A stretch of 60,839 nucleotides of DNA from Streptomyces sp. NP160 (GCF_006335115.1 NZ_VDMJ01000024.1:1-60839), one strand, 5' to 3'. Positions 17,106 through 25,925 are shown, counted from the first letter of the stretch. The notes: generated by a model from the letters alone, not told the origin. Translations and numbers: made by a program.

Positions 17106-18321
17106 GCACCGGGTCGAGGCGACGGCCGTTCAGCCACGCGCCCACCCACGTGCCGCGCACCAGCAGGTCGTAGCTGAGCAGGAGCAGCGGCACGGAGACC
17201 GCCCACGCGGCCAGCAGCTGGACGGACGGCCACCAGCCGGTCTTCGCGATGAGCAGCTGCACCACGGCGGTGAGGGGCAGGTGCGCGATGTAGACCCAGT
17301 ACGAGGAGTCCGCCAGGTAGCGCACCACCGGCGACCCGCCCGCCAGGGCCTTGAGGAACAGGCCGACGAGCCCGTAGCACCAGCACCACCCGGCCAGCGC
17401 CGACAGCGGAGCCGTGACGCCGATGGGGCCGGTGTCCTCCAGGAGCACCACGAGCGGCGTGAGCACCACGGCCGCGCCGAGGTGCACCGGCCAGCTGCCC
17501 GCGAGTCGGGACAGGGCGTCGGGGCGGGCGTGCAGCAGCCACCCGACCACGAAGGCGCCGCAGTAGGCGGTGAGGGTCGAGGGGAGGACGTCGAGGTGGG
17601 AGGGCTGCACCACGCCGTACCGCGAGCTGCCCTGCAGCAGCAGCGCGCCCAGGTACGGCAGCGCGGCCAGCGCGACGCCGCCGGGCAGCACGAGGACGGC
17701 GCCGGCGCGGTCGGCCCAGCGGGCGGCGCGCTCGCGGCCCGCGCAGGCGAGCACCACGGCCCGCACGACGAGCACGACGACGATGATCTGGACGAGCACC
17801 CACAGGAACCACAGGTGCGCCGGGTCCCGGAAGAGCCAGAACGGGATGCCGCTGGGCAGCGGCGGTAGGGGGTCCGGGTCCCCGCGCAGGCGCCGCGCCA
17901 GCTCCTCGACACCGATGATCGACAGCAGCACGAGCGGGCTGAACACGGCCAGCGGCAGGAGGATCCGCTGGGCGCGGTCCCTGGCGTAGGCGCCGGCGCC
18001 GCGGCGCGTGAGCACCAGCCGCCCGAAGTACCCCGCGAGCATCATGAAGAGCACCATGCGGAACAGGTGGATCATCGTCGTGGCGATGTCCGCGGCAGGC
18101 GCGAAGACCGGGTCCGGGCGGAACCACGTGGTGCCGGGCAGGAACGGGGCCAGGGTGTGCAGCACGATGCCGAGCCCGAGGGCGACCGCGCGCAGGGCGT
18201 CCAGGCCGTGCAGGCGGGTCGCCGTCGCGGGGGCCTGGGCAGCGGTGGCGGGCGACGGCGTCTCGGGAGGCGGAGCCGACGGCCCCGGGGCGGCTGCACC
18301 AGCCCCCGAGTGGGTCGTCAC
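17077..18321 (-). CDS. acyltransferase family membrane protein
   Basis: 414 aa with a Pro/Ala-rich N-terminal ~35 residues and then about ten hydrophobic segments. It shows acyltransferase-3 features: RLHGLDALRAVALGLGIVLH at the first helix and a late HLPLT segment. Such enzymes add acyl groups to sugars, glycans or lipids at the membrane. The GTG start lies 6 bases after a TAGCGT box, so the message is probably leaderless. Convergent with the VOC gene. Confidence 0.85.
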   Translation of the reverse strand: MTTHSGAGAAAPGPSAPPPETPSPATAAQAPATATRLHGLDALRAVALGLGIVLHTLAPFLPGTTWFRPDPVFAPAADIATTMIHLFRMVLFMMLAGYFGRLVLTRRGAGAYARDRAQRILLPLAVFSPLVLLSIIGVEELARRLRGDPDPLPPLPSGIPFWLFRDPAHLWFLWVLVQIIVVVLVVRAVVLACAGRERAARWADRAGAVLVLPGGVALAALPYLGALLLQGSSRYGVVQPSHLDVLPSTLTAYCGAFVVGWLLHARPDALSRLAGSWPVHLGAAVVLTPLVVLLEDTGPIGVTAPLSALAGWCWCYGLVGLFLKALAGGSPVVRYLADSSYWVYIAHLPLTAVVQLLIAKTGWWPSVQLLAAWAVSVPLLLLSYDLLVRGTWVGAWLNGRRLDPVLIRRAGRTG

Positions 18322-18327
18322 GCCCCG

Positions 18328-18333
18328 ACGCTA
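18328..18333 (-). promoter_or_regulatory. leaderless -10 box (TAGCGT) of the acyltransferase gene
   Basis: On the minus strand TAGCGT is followed by 6 bases and the GTG start at 18321. This fits the actinobacterial leaderless pattern of TANNNT about 7 bases before the initiation codon. Confidence 0.55.
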
Positions 18334-18426
18334 CGTGAGGATCGCCGCCGTGACCGACTCGAGATCGACTGGCCGTCACCCGCTGGGCCGTCCGCAAGCG
18401 GAGTGCCGCGCCGGTGCGGGCCGCCC

Positions 18427-18432
18427 TAGCGT
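18427..18432 (+). promoter_or_regulatory. leaderless -10 box (TAGCGT) of the Ada-like gene
   Basis: TAGCGT followed by 6 bases and the GTG at 18439. No ribosome site precedes the gene, which supports a leaderless start. Confidence 0.55.
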
Positions 18433-18438
18433 CCTCGT

Positions 18439-19323
18439 GTGGTGCTCGAGATGACCCTCCCCGCTGCTGCTCCCGGCGAGCGCGTGCTCGCGGCGTGCCG
18501 CGCCATGGACCAGGCAGGGGGGCCGCTGCCCCTGGAGGACCTCGCGTCGCTCACCGGGTGGAGCACCCGCCAGCTGGGCCGCCGGTTCGCGGAGGTCCTG
18601 GGCACCACGCCCCGGGCCTACGGCGAGGCGCTGCGCACCCAGCGCCTGCGGCCGGCCCTGCGCGAGGGACGCGCCGGTGGCGGCACGGTGCTCGACGCGG
18701 CCTTCGCCGCCGGGTACGGCTCGGTGCGGGCCTTCTACGAGCAGGGCGCCGCGCGCCTGGGCATGACGCCGTCGCAGTACGCGGCCGGGGGCAGCGGGGA
18801 GCGGCTGCTGTGGTCGGCCGGCCCCGTCGACGTGGGCGGGGTGGAGGTCCGTCGGGTGCTCGTCGTCGCGTCCCTGGCGGGGGTGGTGGCGGTGCGGATC
18901 GGCGACGACGACGACGCGCTGCTCGCCGAGGTGGCCGCTGAGCTGCCGCTCGCGGACCTCGACCACGAGCCCGAGGTGCTCACCGACGTGGTGGCCGCCG
19001 TCGCGGCGCTGGCGCGCGGGGCCGGTGACGCCCCGGAAGGTGCGGCCGCGCTGCCTCTCGACGTGCGCGGCACCGCGTTCCAGGCGGCGGTGTGGGCGGC
19101 GCTGCGGCGCATCCCCGCGGGGCAGACCCGCTCCTACGCCGAGGTCGCCGCGGAGCTGGGCCGCCCCACCGCCGTCCGCGCGGTGGCGCGGGCGTGCGCC
19201 ACCAACCCCGCGGCGCTCGTCACGCCGTGCCACCGCGTGGTCCGCTCCGACGGCGGCCTCGGCGGCTTCCGGTGGGGCCTGGAGGTCAAGCGGGCCCTGC
19301 TGGCCGCAGAGCAGCAGCGGTGA
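18439..19323 (+). CDS. AraC-type HTH / methylated-DNA-protein-cysteine methyltransferase fusion (Ada-like)
   Basis: DNA alkylation repair and regulation. 294 aa: an AraC-type DNA-binding region at ~15-115 (LASLTGWSTRQLGRRF, then AAFAAGYGSVRAFYEQ) and an O6-alkylguanine-DNA alkyltransferase domain at ~200-292 with the acceptor Cys in PCHRVV near 264. The N-terminal zinc-binding Ada domain that senses methylphosphotriesters is missing, so it cannot be switched on in the classical way. Starts at GTG behind a TAGCGT box. It overlaps the convergent DUF1772 gene by 38 bases. Confidence 0.9.
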   Translation: MVLEMTLPAAAPGERVLAACRAMDQAGGPLPLEDLASLTGWSTRQLGRRFAEVLGTTPRAYGEALRTQRLRPALREGRAGGGTVLDAAFAAGYGSVRAFYEQGAARLGMTPSQYAAGGSGERLLWSAGPVDVGGVEVRRVLVVASLAGVVAVRIGDDDDALLAEVAAELPLADLDHEPEVLTDVVAAVAALARGAGDAPEGAAALPLDVRGTAFQAAVWAALRRIPAGQTRSYAEVAAELGRPTAVRAVARACATNPAALVTPCHRVVRSDGGLGGFRWGLEVKRALLAAEQQR

Positions 19324-19807
19324 GCAGCGCGCTCGCCGCGAGGCAGCCGAGCGTCCGCACGTGGTTCCAGCCGCCCCACACCCGCACGTAGCGCTCCCAG
19401 GTCTGCGCGGCCGCGGGGGTGCCCGCGTCGACGCCCGCCAGCCGGTCGTTGAGCGGCACGTTCGCGGCCACCGTGACGAGCACGCCGGCGGCCAGGTACA
19501 GGGCCGCCCCGCCCATCGCCAGCAGCGCCGGGGTGCGGGTGGCACCGTCGTCGGCGCGCAGGGCCGGGACGGCGGTCACGGCCACGGCCGCCGCCACGGC
19601 GGCCGTGCCGAACAGCGCGGTCATCAGGGGCGGGGTGACGGCTGCGCGGTTCACCGCCTGCATGGCGCTCACCCCCGCCGAGGCCGGCAGCCGGGCCAGC
19701 GCCGGCAGGACGAAGCCCGAGAAGGTGAAGAAGACACCGCCCACCAGCCCGCTGCCGACGGCGGCGGTGCCCAGGAGGAGCGGCGTGAGGGTCGCGGTCG
19801 CGGTCAT
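19286..19807 (-). CDS. DUF1772 (anthrone oxygenase-like) membrane protein
   Basis: 173 aa with four hydrophobic segments. The pattern (FTFSGFVLPALARLPA, MQAVNRAA, then NVPLNDRLA and W..YVRVWGGWNHVRTLG) is that of DUF1772 proteins, some of which are annotated as anthrone oxygenases or as integral membrane proteins. Function here is unknown. Its 3' end overlaps the Ada-like gene; its start faces an AraC regulator gene 115 bases away. Confidence 0.8.
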   Translation of the reverse strand: MTATATLTPLLLGTAAVGSGLVGGVFFTFSGFVLPALARLPASAGVSAMQAVNRAAVTPPLMTALFGTAAVAAAVAVTAVPALRADDGATRTPALLAMGGAALYLAAGVLVTVAANVPLNDRLAGVDAGTPAAAQTWERYVRVWGGWNHVRTLGCLAASALLTAAALRPAGPA

Positions 19808-19908
19808 GCGACCAGCACAGCGCGCCGCGGTGAGACGGTCCACGGTCCACGTGCTCGTCTGCGTGCGCAAGCGTCTCGCCGCTGCTGGACGCCCGCGCCG
19901 CGGCGCCC

Positions 19909-19914
19909 TAGCGT
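19909..19914 (+). promoter_or_regulatory. leaderless -10 box (TAGCGT) of the AraC-family gene
   Basis: TAGCGT followed by 7 bases and the GTG at 19922; no ribosome site. It matches the boxes before the neighbouring Ada-like and acyltransferase genes. Confidence 0.55.
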
Positions 19915-19921
19915 CACAGCG

Positions 19922-20974
19922 GTGGACGCCGTCGCCGGACTGCTGGACGCCCCCCGCGCCCGGGAGGCGTTCCTCCTGCGGTGCTCGATGGCCGCGCCCT
20001 GGGCGGTGGAGGTGCGCGACCGCGCCCCGCTGACCCTCCTCGCCGTGGTGCGCGGCTCGGCAGCGGTCACCGCGGGAGGGGAGCGGCACCGGCTGGACGC
20101 CGGTGGCGTCGCCGTCCTGCGCGGCCCGGCGCCCTACGTCGTCGCGGACGCGGACGGCGCCGGACGCCCCGCCGACCCCTGCGGCGCAGCGCGAACGCCC
20201 GTGCAGGCCGTCATCCACCCCGGGCAGCGGTGCACCGCACCCGACGGCGGGCCCCAGAGCGCGATGGGCGAGGTGGGTGTGCGCGCGTGGGGCAACGCCC
20301 CCGACCGCACCGCCCGCGACGTGCTGCTCGTCGGCACCTACGCGCAGGCCCGCGCCGTGAGCGAGGACCTGCTGGCCGCGCTGCCCGCCGTCGTCCTCGT
20401 GCCCGGTGAGGACTGGTGCTGCCCGTACCTGCCCCTGCTCGCCGAGGAGGCCGCGCTGGAGGCGCCCGGCCAGCAGGCGGTGCTCGACAGGCTGCTCGAC
20501 CTGGTGCTCGTGGCCGTGCTGAGGCGCTGGCTCGAGGAGGGGTCAGCCGCCCGCCGCGCCGGCCAGGGGTGGTGGAGCGGCGCCGACGCCGTGGTCGCCG
20601 GTGCCCTGCGCCTGCTCCACGAGCAGCCGGAGCGAGGCTGGACGCTGCCCGCGCTGGCGGCCGCGGTCGGCGTCTCGCGCGCGACGCTGGCCCGCCGCTT
20701 CACCGCGGCCGTCGGCGAGCCGCCCATGGCGCACCTCGCGCGGTGGCGCCTGGCGGTGGCGGCCGACCTGCTCGACGAGACCGACGCCCCGCTGGACGCG
20801 GTGGCCCGCAGGGTCGGGTACGGCTCGGGGTCGGCGCTGAGCGCGGCGTTCACCCGCGAGCGCGGCACCTCGCCCAGCGAGCACCGGCTGCGCCGCCGGG
20901 CAGGTCTCGGATCCGGTCCCGCGGCGGCCTCAGCGCTGGACGGGGTGGCATCCTCCACCGGGTGGCGGGTCTGA
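19922..20974 (+). CDS. AraC-family transcriptional regulator
   Basis: 350 aa. The N-terminal half is a cupin-like sensor (LLAVVRGSAAVTAGGERHRL, then AVLRGPAPYVV). The C-terminal ~100 residues hold two helix-turn-helix motifs (LPALAAAVGVSRATLARRF and AVARRVGYGSGSALSAAF). Resembles AraC proteins with a cupin_6 domain that often sit beside oxidoreductase or DUF1772-type genes, so the divergent DUF1772 gene is a possible target. Overlaps the next small gene by 13 bases. Confidence 0.9.
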   Translation: MDAVAGLLDAPRAREAFLLRCSMAAPWAVEVRDRAPLTLLAVVRGSAAVTAGGERHRLDAGGVAVLRGPAPYVVADADGAGRPADPCGAARTPVQAVIHPGQRCTAPDGGPQSAMGEVGVRAWGNAPDRTARDVLLVGTYAQARAVSEDLLAALPAVVLVPGEDWCCPYLPLLAEEAALEAPGQQAVLDRLLDLVLVAVLRRWLEEGSAARRAGQGWWSGADAVVAGALRLLHEQPERGWTLPALAAAVGVSRATLARRFTAAVGEPPMAHLARWRLAVAADLLDETDAPLDAVARRVGYGSGSALSAAFTRERGTSPSEHRLRRRAGLGSGPAAASALDGVASSTGWRV

Positions 20975-21201
20975 TCGGGGCGGAGGAGTTCGGCGGCGAC
21001 GGCGTGCACGTCGAGCGGCACCGCGACGGGTCGGTGCGGGCCCGCGGGCCCGTGCTGGACGGCAAGCCGGAGGGCTACTGGGAGTGGTTCCGCCTGGACG
21101 GCACCAAGCTGCGGTCGGGCCACTTCACCGACGGCGAGCCGGTGGGGGAGTGGGCCACGTACGACCGGCAGGGACGCCTGTACAAGACCACCCAGCGCTG
21201 A
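20962..21201 (+). CDS. small MORN/YwqK-like repeat protein
   Basis: 79 aa from a GTG overlapping the AraC gene. The pattern G-x-YWEWFRLDGTKLRSGHF, then GEPVGEWATYDRQGRLYKT is the repeating short beta-hairpin of YwqK-type proteins, often labelled antitoxin components. No toxin partner gene is adjacent, so the toxin-antitoxin label should not be taken as a function. Confidence 0.7.
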   Translation: MAGLIGAEEFGGDGVHVERHRDGSVRARGPVLDGKPEGYWEWFRLDGTKLRSGHFTDGEPVGEWATYDRQGRLYKTTQR

Positions 21202-21239
21202 CCCCCACCCGCCGTGGTCATGGACTTCCCGAGCACCGG

Positions 21240-21635
21240 TCAGGGACGCACGTCGGCAGGTCCGTCGTCCACGGGCAGCCCGGCCGCCTTCCAGGCCTCC
21301 ACCCCGCCCACCACGTCGGTGGCCCGGTGCAGCCCCACGGCCTGCAGCGAGGCCGCCGCCAGGCTGGAGCTGTACCCGTGGCGGCACACGAGCACCACCT
21401 GCACGTCGTAGCCGGTCGCCTCGGGGACCCGGTGCGGGCAGGCCGGGTCGAGCCGCCACTCCAGCACGGTCCTGTCGATGACCAGCGCGCCCGGCAGCTC
21501 GCCCTGCTCCGCGCGGTGCACCGGGGTTCGCGTGTCCACGAGCAGCGCCCCGGCGGCCACGGCGGCGGCGGCCTCGTGCGGCGTCAGGCGCTGCAGCCCC
21601 GCCCTCGCCGTCGCCAGGACCTCCGCCGCACCCAC
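21240..21635 (-). CDS. rhodanese-like domain protein
   Basis: 131 aa, a single rhodanese domain. The first signature LLVDTRTPVHR is followed by the active-site loop VCRHGYSSS, whose Cys would carry sulfane sulfur. A sulfurtransferase role is likely but the acceptor is unknown. Start at GTG 21635, one base after the stop of the phosphotransferase gene, so the two are probably co-translated. Confidence 0.87.
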   Translation of the reverse strand: MGAAEVLATARAGLQRLTPHEAAAAVAAGALLVDTRTPVHRAEQGELPGALVIDRTVLEWRLDPACPHRVPEATGYDVQVVLVCRHGYSSSLAAASLQAVGLHRATDVVGGVEAWKAAGLPVDDGPADVRP

Positions 21636-21636
21636 G

Positions 21637-22584
21637 TCACGCAGTCTCCGCGACCGCCGCACAGAGCGCCCGCGAGGCCTGGGCGACCATGCCCGGGCCG
21701 GTCTCCCAGTAGTACGGCAGCGCCTGCACCGCCTGGTGGACGACGACGCCGCGCCCGCGCGCCCACGCCGCCTCGTCGGCGCCGACGGCCTCCCGGTACA
21801 GGTGCTGGGCGTGGTGCTGCGAGCGGGCGCCGAAGAGGTGCCATGCCGGCAGCAGGTCGACCGCGGGGTCGGCGAGGGCGAAGGCGCCCCAGTCGATGAC
21901 CGCGGTGAGCCGGCCCGGCGTCGCGGTGTCCGCGAGCAGGTTGCCCGGCAGCAGGTCGCCGTGGGCCCACCGCGGCGGGCCCTCGTGGGCGGGGGCCTCC
22001 AGGGCGGCATCCCAGCAGCGCAGCACCGCACGGGCTCCTCCGTCGACGACGACGCCGGCGCGGTCGCCCAGCTCCGCCAGCGCTGCGCGGACGTCGTCGT
22101 CCAGAGCGGCGAGGGGACCGCCGCGGCGGCCGGGGCCGCGCTCGGGCGCCGACCGGCGGTCGTCGTCGTCGAGCGGCAGCGACCGCAGGGCCGTCACGAA
22201 GGCGGCGAGGTCGGCGGCGGCCTGCGCGGTGCCGTCGCGGTCGGGGCCGGCCTGGCGCCCCGGCAGCCAGGTGACCACCGCCCAGTCGAAGGGGTAGCCG
22301 CAGCCCGGTGCCCCGAGCGCCTCGGTGCGCGGCAGCGCCAGCGGCAGGTGCGGTGCGAGCACGGGCAGCCAGTGCGCCTCGGAGCGCCCCTGGTCGCGGG
22401 CCCACGCGATCTTGGGCAGGCGTGCGGCGAGGTGGTCGCCGACGCGGTAGACGTCGTGGTCGGTGCCGGAGGAGGCGACGGGCTCGACGCGCTCGCCGGC
22501 GAGGTGGGGGAGCTGCTCGGCCAGGAGAGCGCGCACGAGGGCGGTGTCGGTGGGCACCTGGTCCCGGTGCATCAGCGAGGGCAC
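21637..22584 (-). CDS. aminoglycoside phosphotransferase-family (APH-like) kinase
   Basis: 315 aa protein-kinase-like fold phosphotransferase. The catalytic loop HGDLLPGNLL and metal-binding VIDWGAFALADPAVDLLP are intact, as is the GCGYPFDWAVVTWLPG segment of macrolide/aminoglycoside kinase relatives. It may phosphorylate a small alcohol or antibiotic, but resistance cannot be concluded. GTG 22584 or ATG 22572 is the start. The next gene encodes a rhodanese. Confidence 0.85.
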   Translation of the reverse strand: MPSLMHRDQVPTDTALVRALLAEQLPHLAGERVEPVASSGTDHDVYRVGDHLAARLPKIAWARDQGRSEAHWLPVLAPHLPLALPRTEALGAPGCGYPFDWAVVTWLPGRQAGPDRDGTAQAAADLAAFVTALRSLPLDDDDRRSAPERGPGRRGGPLAALDDDVRAALAELGDRAGVVVDGGARAVLRCWDAALEAPAHEGPPRWAHGDLLPGNLLADTATPGRLTAVIDWGAFALADPAVDLLPAWHLFGARSQHHAQHLYREAVGADEAAWARGRGVVVHQAVQALPYYWETGPGMVAQASRALCAAVAETA

Positions 22585-22688
22585 GGACGCCCACGCTGCC
22601 CCGCCGAAGAGCCTGCGCTCAACCCCTTTCCCGTCCCCGACCCTGGATCGACCGTGGATCGACCGTGGACGCGACCCACGGGGCTCCG

Positions 22689-22694
22689 TACCGT
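22689..22694 (+). promoter_or_regulatory. possible leaderless -10 box (TACCGT) of the GNAT gene
   Basis: TACCGT is followed by 6 bases and the ATG at 22701. It fits TANNNT at the leaderless spacing but is less clear than the TAGCGT boxes. Confidence 0.4.
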
Positions 22695-22700
22695 CGGCGG

Positions 22701-23291
22701 ATGCCCATCGAGGTGCGGCCAGCGCGTGACTTCGGCGACGTCGCCGCGGTGCTCGGGCCGAAGGACCCGGCGGCGAGCGTGTGCTGGTGCCTCTCGCACC
22801 GCCTCGACGCGAAGACCAACCGGTCGCTGGTCGGGCCGGCGCGCGGCGAGCTCGTGCGCGAGCTGGTGCAGCGGGACGTGGCGCCCGGCGTGCTGGCCTA
22901 CGACCTCGCCGCGGCCGACGGCGGTGGCGACCTCGTGGTCGGCTGGGCCGCCGTCGCCCCGCGCTCAGGTCTGCCGTACGCCCGCTCGACGAAGATCCCC
23001 CACCACGACGACCTGCCGGTGTGGTCGCTGTGGTGCGTCCGCGTGCGGCCGGGTCACCGCGGACGCGGCATCGCGCGGGAGCTCGTCGAGGGCGCTGTGC
23101 GGTACGCCTTCGAGCAGGGCGCCCCCGCGGTGGAGGGCTACCCGGTGGACAACCAGGGGCAGCGGGTCGACCTGACGATGGCGTTCGTGGGGACGCGGGC
23201 CCTGTTCGAGGGGGCCGGCTTCACGGTCGCGACGACGACGGAGTCGAAGGCCGGCGGCTTCCCGCGCGTCCTGGTGCGCCGCTACCCCTGA
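22701..23291 (+). CDS. GNAT-family N-acetyltransferase
   Basis: 196 aa acetyl-CoA-dependent acetyltransferase. The acetyl-CoA pyrophosphate loop RPGHRGRGIA and the ALFEGAGF segment near the end are typical. The N-terminus has a CWCLSHRLDAKTNR segment found in a GNAT group of unknown substrate. It overlaps the convergent LigD-Pol gene by 10 bases. Confidence 0.85.
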   Translation: MPIEVRPARDFGDVAAVLGPKDPAASVCWCLSHRLDAKTNRSLVGPARGELVRELVQRDVAPGVLAYDLAAADGGGDLVVGWAAVAPRSGLPYARSTKIPHHDDLPVWSLWCVRVRPGHRGRGIARELVEGAVRYAFEQGAPAVEGYPVDNQGQRVDLTMAFVGTRALFEGAGFTVATTTESKAGGFPRVLVRRYP

Positions 23292-24286
23292 CCGCCCTGG
23301 TCCTGGTCCGGGGCGGGGGTGCGGCGGGCGCGGGCACGGCGCTTGCCCTCGTGCATCGCCGCCACCCGCGGCACGGGGATCGCGCGCCCCTCCTCGACGA
23401 GCACCGGCGGCAGCGCCTGCGGCGCGGGCAGCGCGTCGCGCCACGGGTCACCGGTCTCCGGGGCGGCCTGCGCGGCCAGCCGCGCGGCGTTGTGGACGGT
23501 GACGTCGCCGGGGACGACGTCGTCGAGGGCGTCCCACGGCACGGGGAACGAGACCGGCACGCCCGGGCGGACCCGCGGGCTGTAGCAGCACGCGAGGCTG
23601 CCGCCGCCGGCGCGCGTGGGGTCCAGGAAGACCCTGCCGCCGCGGTCGGCCAGCAGGAACGCCGTCGTGGCGACGTCCGGGCCGAGCCGCTCGGCGCGGG
23701 CGGCCAGAGCCCGGGTGGCGGCAGCGGCGTCGTCCACCGCGACGTCACGCACGGGCACCACCACGTGCAGCCCCTTCGCGCCGCTCGTCTTCACCGCCGC
23801 CGCGAGGCCCGCCTCGCCCAGGGCGCGCTCCACCAGCCGGGCTGCGGCGACCACGGCGCTGAAGGGGGCGTCAGCCGGCGGGTCGAGGTCCAGCACGAGG
23901 TGCGTGACCCGGCCGTCGCCGTCGAGCACCGTCGGGTGCAGCTCGACGGCGCGCTGCCCGGCCAGCCACACGAGCGTGCGGCCGTCCTCGGCGAGCGGGT
24001 ACCTGACGGTCCGGTGCGACGCCTCGGCCCACACGTCCTTCGTGGCGATCCACTCCGGCGCGCTGGGCGGGAGGTTCTTCTGCACGAACGGCCGCTGCCC
24101 CGGCCGCACCCGCGTCACCGTCAGCGGGCGTCCGGCCAGCTCGGCCACCAGGGGCCCGGCCAGGGCGCGCACGTGCTCCACCAGGTCGCGCTTGGTGGCG
24201 CCCGCTCCCTCGAAGAGCTCCGCGTCGAGGTGCTTCAGCTCGACGCCCTCCACCGCCTCGGTGTCACCGGCGTCCGCTCGGGCCAT
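23282..24286 (-). CDS. LigD polymerase-domain protein (stand-alone Prim-Pol)
   Basis: Non-homologous end-joining polymerase/primase of 334 aa, made only of the LigD PolDom. Catalytic DLDPP near residue 134 and the nucleotide-binding TSGAKGLHVVVP are present, as are family segments KNLPPSAPEWI and LACCYSPR. No nuclease or ligase domain is attached. An ATP-dependent ligase is encoded 30 kb away; no Ku gene lies in the window. Leaderless-type start with TAGCGT 6 bases upstream, divergent from DUF1905. Confidence 0.9.
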   Translation of the reverse strand: MARADAGDTEAVEGVELKHLDAELFEGAGATKRDLVEHVRALAGPLVAELAGRPLTVTRVRPGQRPFVQKNLPPSAPEWIATKDVWAEASHRTVRYPLAEDGRTLVWLAGQRAVELHPTVLDGDGRVTHLVLDLDPPADAPFSAVVAAARLVERALGEAGLAAAVKTSGAKGLHVVVPVRDVAVDDAAAATRALAARAERLGPDVATTAFLLADRGGRVFLDPTRAGGGSLACCYSPRVRPGVPVSFPVPWDALDDVVPGDVTVHNAARLAAQAAPETGDPWRDALPAPQALPPVLVEEGRAIPVPRVAAMHEGKRRARARRTPAPDQDQGGQG

Positions 24287-24292
24287 GCACCG

Positions 24293-24298
24293 ACGCTA
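24293..24298 (-). promoter_or_regulatory. leaderless -10 box (TAGCGT) of the LigD-Pol gene
   Basis: On the minus strand TAGCGT is followed by 6 bases and ATG at 24286. It is back-to-back with an identical box serving the divergent gene. Confidence 0.6.
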
Positions 24299-24325
24299 GG
24301 GCTGGGCCCGGGCGCGCGCCGCCCG

Positions 24326-24331
24326 TAGCGT
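24326..24331 (+). promoter_or_regulatory. leaderless -10 box (TAGCGT) of the DUF1905 gene
   Basis: TAGCGT is followed by 7 bases and GTG at 24339. Only 52 bases separate the two divergent start codons. Confidence 0.6.
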
Positions 24332-24338
24332 CGCCCGG

Positions 24339-24629
24339 GTGGACCTGGAGGTCACCGGCGAGGTGTTCAGCTGGCGCGGCCCCGCGCCCTTCCACTTCCT
24401 GGCCCTCGGCGACGACGACGCCGCCGAGCTCGCCGAGGTGGCCGCTGCCGTGACGTACGGCTGGGGGATGGTCCCGGTGCGAGGACGGCTCGGCGGCACC
24501 GACTTCACGACGTCGCTGTGGCCGAAGGAGGGCACGTTCTACGTGCCCCTGAAGCACGAGGTCCGGCGGGCGGAGGGCGTCGAGGTGGGGGACGTCGTCA
24601 CGGTCCACCTGCACGTCGTGGGGCTCTGA
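24339..24629 (+). CDS. DUF1905 domain protein
   Basis: 96 aa, a small beta-barrel type protein of unknown function. The DUF1905 marks are [12 protein letters not shown], the [20 protein letters not shown] stretch, then [18 protein letters not shown]. Proteins of this family are often paired with a YdeI-like domain, which is missing here. Divergent from LigD-Pol. Confidence 0.85.
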   Translation: MDLEVTGEVFSWRGPAPFHFLALGDDDAAELAEVAAAVTYGWGMVPVRGRLGGTDFTTSLWPKEGTFYVPLKHEVRRAEGVEVGDVVTVHLHVVGL

Positions 24630-24647
24630 CCGCGTCGGCGCGGGCGC

Positions 24648-25034
24648 TCAGGCCTGGGCTCCCCACGTCAGGCAGAACGGGTGGCCGGCCGGGTCGGCGC
24701 AGGCGCGGAAACCCGCCGCCGCTCCCAGGTCGTCGGCCGCGAGCAGCAGCCGGCCGCCCTTCGCCAGCACCTCCGCCTCGGCCGCGGCCGGGTCGTCGAC
24801 CTCCAGGTCGAGGTGCACCTGCTGGCGCACCTCCGGGTCGGGCCAGGTCGGCGGCACGTGGTCGGGCGCGTGCTGCACCCCGAGCACCGGCTGGCCCTCC
24901 AGGTGCACGCTGTGCCACCGCCCGTCCGACCAGCTCGGCACCACCACCTCGCCCTCCAGCAGGTCCGCCCAGAAGCGGCTCTCGCTGGGCACGTCCGACG
25001 CGTCGAGGACGACCACGCGGTGGCGCGGTCGCAT
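24648..25034 (-). CDS. VOC-family protein (second of a tandem pair)
   Basis: 128 aa, one VOC/glyoxalase-like domain ([15 protein letters not shown], then [20 protein letters not shown] and [10 protein letters not shown]). Very similar to the gene just upstream, so the pair arose by tandem duplication. Its ATG overlaps the upstream stop by one base (TGATG). Function unknown. Confidence 0.85.
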   Translation of the reverse strand: MRPRHRVVVLDASDVPSESRFWADLLEGEVVVPSWSDGRWHSVHLEGQPVLGVQHAPDHVPPTWPDPEVRQQVHLDLEVDDPAAAEAEVLAKGGRLLLAADDLGAAAGFRACADPAGHPFCLTWGAQA

Positions 25035-25414
25035 CAGCCGCCCCAGCAGAGGCAGAACGGGTGCCCGGCAGGGCTGGCGTAGACGCGGAAGCCCTCGTCG
25101 GCGTCGAGCGGCGCGGTCTCCTGCACCAGGCGGGCCCCCTTGGCCAGGGCCTCCTCCTCGGCGGCCCGCACGTCCTCGACGTCGACGTCGAGGTGCACCT
25201 GCTGCCGCACGGCCGGGTCGGGCCAGGTCGGCGGCACGTGGTCGGGGGAGAGCTGCACGCAGACGTCCGGCACGCCGGAGCCCTCGGGGAACTGCACCGT
25301 GTGCCAGTCGTGGTCGGTGCGCACCACCTCCCCGTCCAGCAGGTCGGCCCAGAACCGGCTCTCAGCTGCGATGTCGGCGGCGTCGAAGGCGATGGACAGG
25401 CGTGTCGTCCTCAT
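25034..25414 (-). CDS. VOC-family protein (first of a tandem pair)
   Basis: 126 aa, one VOC domain sharing most motifs with its neighbour ([45 protein letters not shown]). Substrate unknown. Divergent from the RidA-family gene with 62 bases between the starts. Confidence 0.85.
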   Translation of the reverse strand: MRTTRLSIAFDAADIAAESRFWADLLDGEVVRTDHDWHTVQFPEGSGVPDVCVQLSPDHVPPTWPDPAVRQQVHLDVDVEDVRAAEEEALAKGARLVQETAPLDADEGFRVYASPAGHPFCLCWGG

Positions 25415-25476
25415 GCCCCCGCATCGTGGACCCGACCTCCGACATCCGCCCGACGACCATCTGGTCGGATGGCCCC

Positions 25477-25878
25477 GTGACGACGGGCGAGCGGCAGCTG
25501 GTCTCCTCTGGTGCGGTGTGGGAGGAGGCCGTCGGCTACTCCCGAGCGGTGCGCGTGGGCCCCTGGGTGAGCGTCGCGGGGACCACCGCCGCGCTGCCGG
25601 GCGGGGGCGCCGTCGGCGGCGACGACCCGGCCGAGCAGACGAGGGAGGCGCTGCGCCGCATCGCCGCCGCGCTGGAGGAGGCAGGCGCCTCCCTGGCCGA
25701 CGTGGTCCGCACGCGCATGTACGTCACCGACATCAGCCGCTGGGAGGAGGTCGGCCGCGCCCACGGCGAGGTCTTCGGCGCGATCCGCCCCGCGACGTCC
25801 ATGGTCGAGGTGAGCGCGCTCATCAGTCCCGAGCTGCTCGTCGAGGTGGAGGCCGACGCCGTCGTCGTCCAGCTCTGA
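25477..25878 (+). CDS. RidA-family protein
   Basis: 133 aa. The YjgF/RidA fold is shown by [13 protein letters not shown], the central [20 protein letters not shown] and the active-site Arg in [17 protein letters not shown]. RidA proteins hydrolyse reactive enamine/imine intermediates; this one may belong to a divergent subgroup. Start at GTG 25477. Confidence 0.87.
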   Translation: MTTGERQLVSSGAVWEEAVGYSRAVRVGPWVSVAGTTAALPGGGAVGGDDPAEQTREALRRIAAALEEAGASLADVVRTRMYVTDISRWEEVGRAHGEVFGAIRPATSMVEVSALISPELLVEVEADAVVVQL

Positions 25879-25925
25879 GGCGCTCACGACGACGACGGCG
25901 GGCGCGGCGGCAGGGTCGCCGCACC

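Noticed and set aside
20962-21201. YwqK-like protein as evidence of a toxin-antitoxin system
   Set aside because: The antitoxin label is only a family name; no toxin-like partner gene is next to it.
21637-22584. APH-like gene as an antibiotic-resistance determinant
   Set aside because: Motifs show a kinase fold only. Many such proteins act on metabolites, and nothing nearby suggests resistance or transfer.
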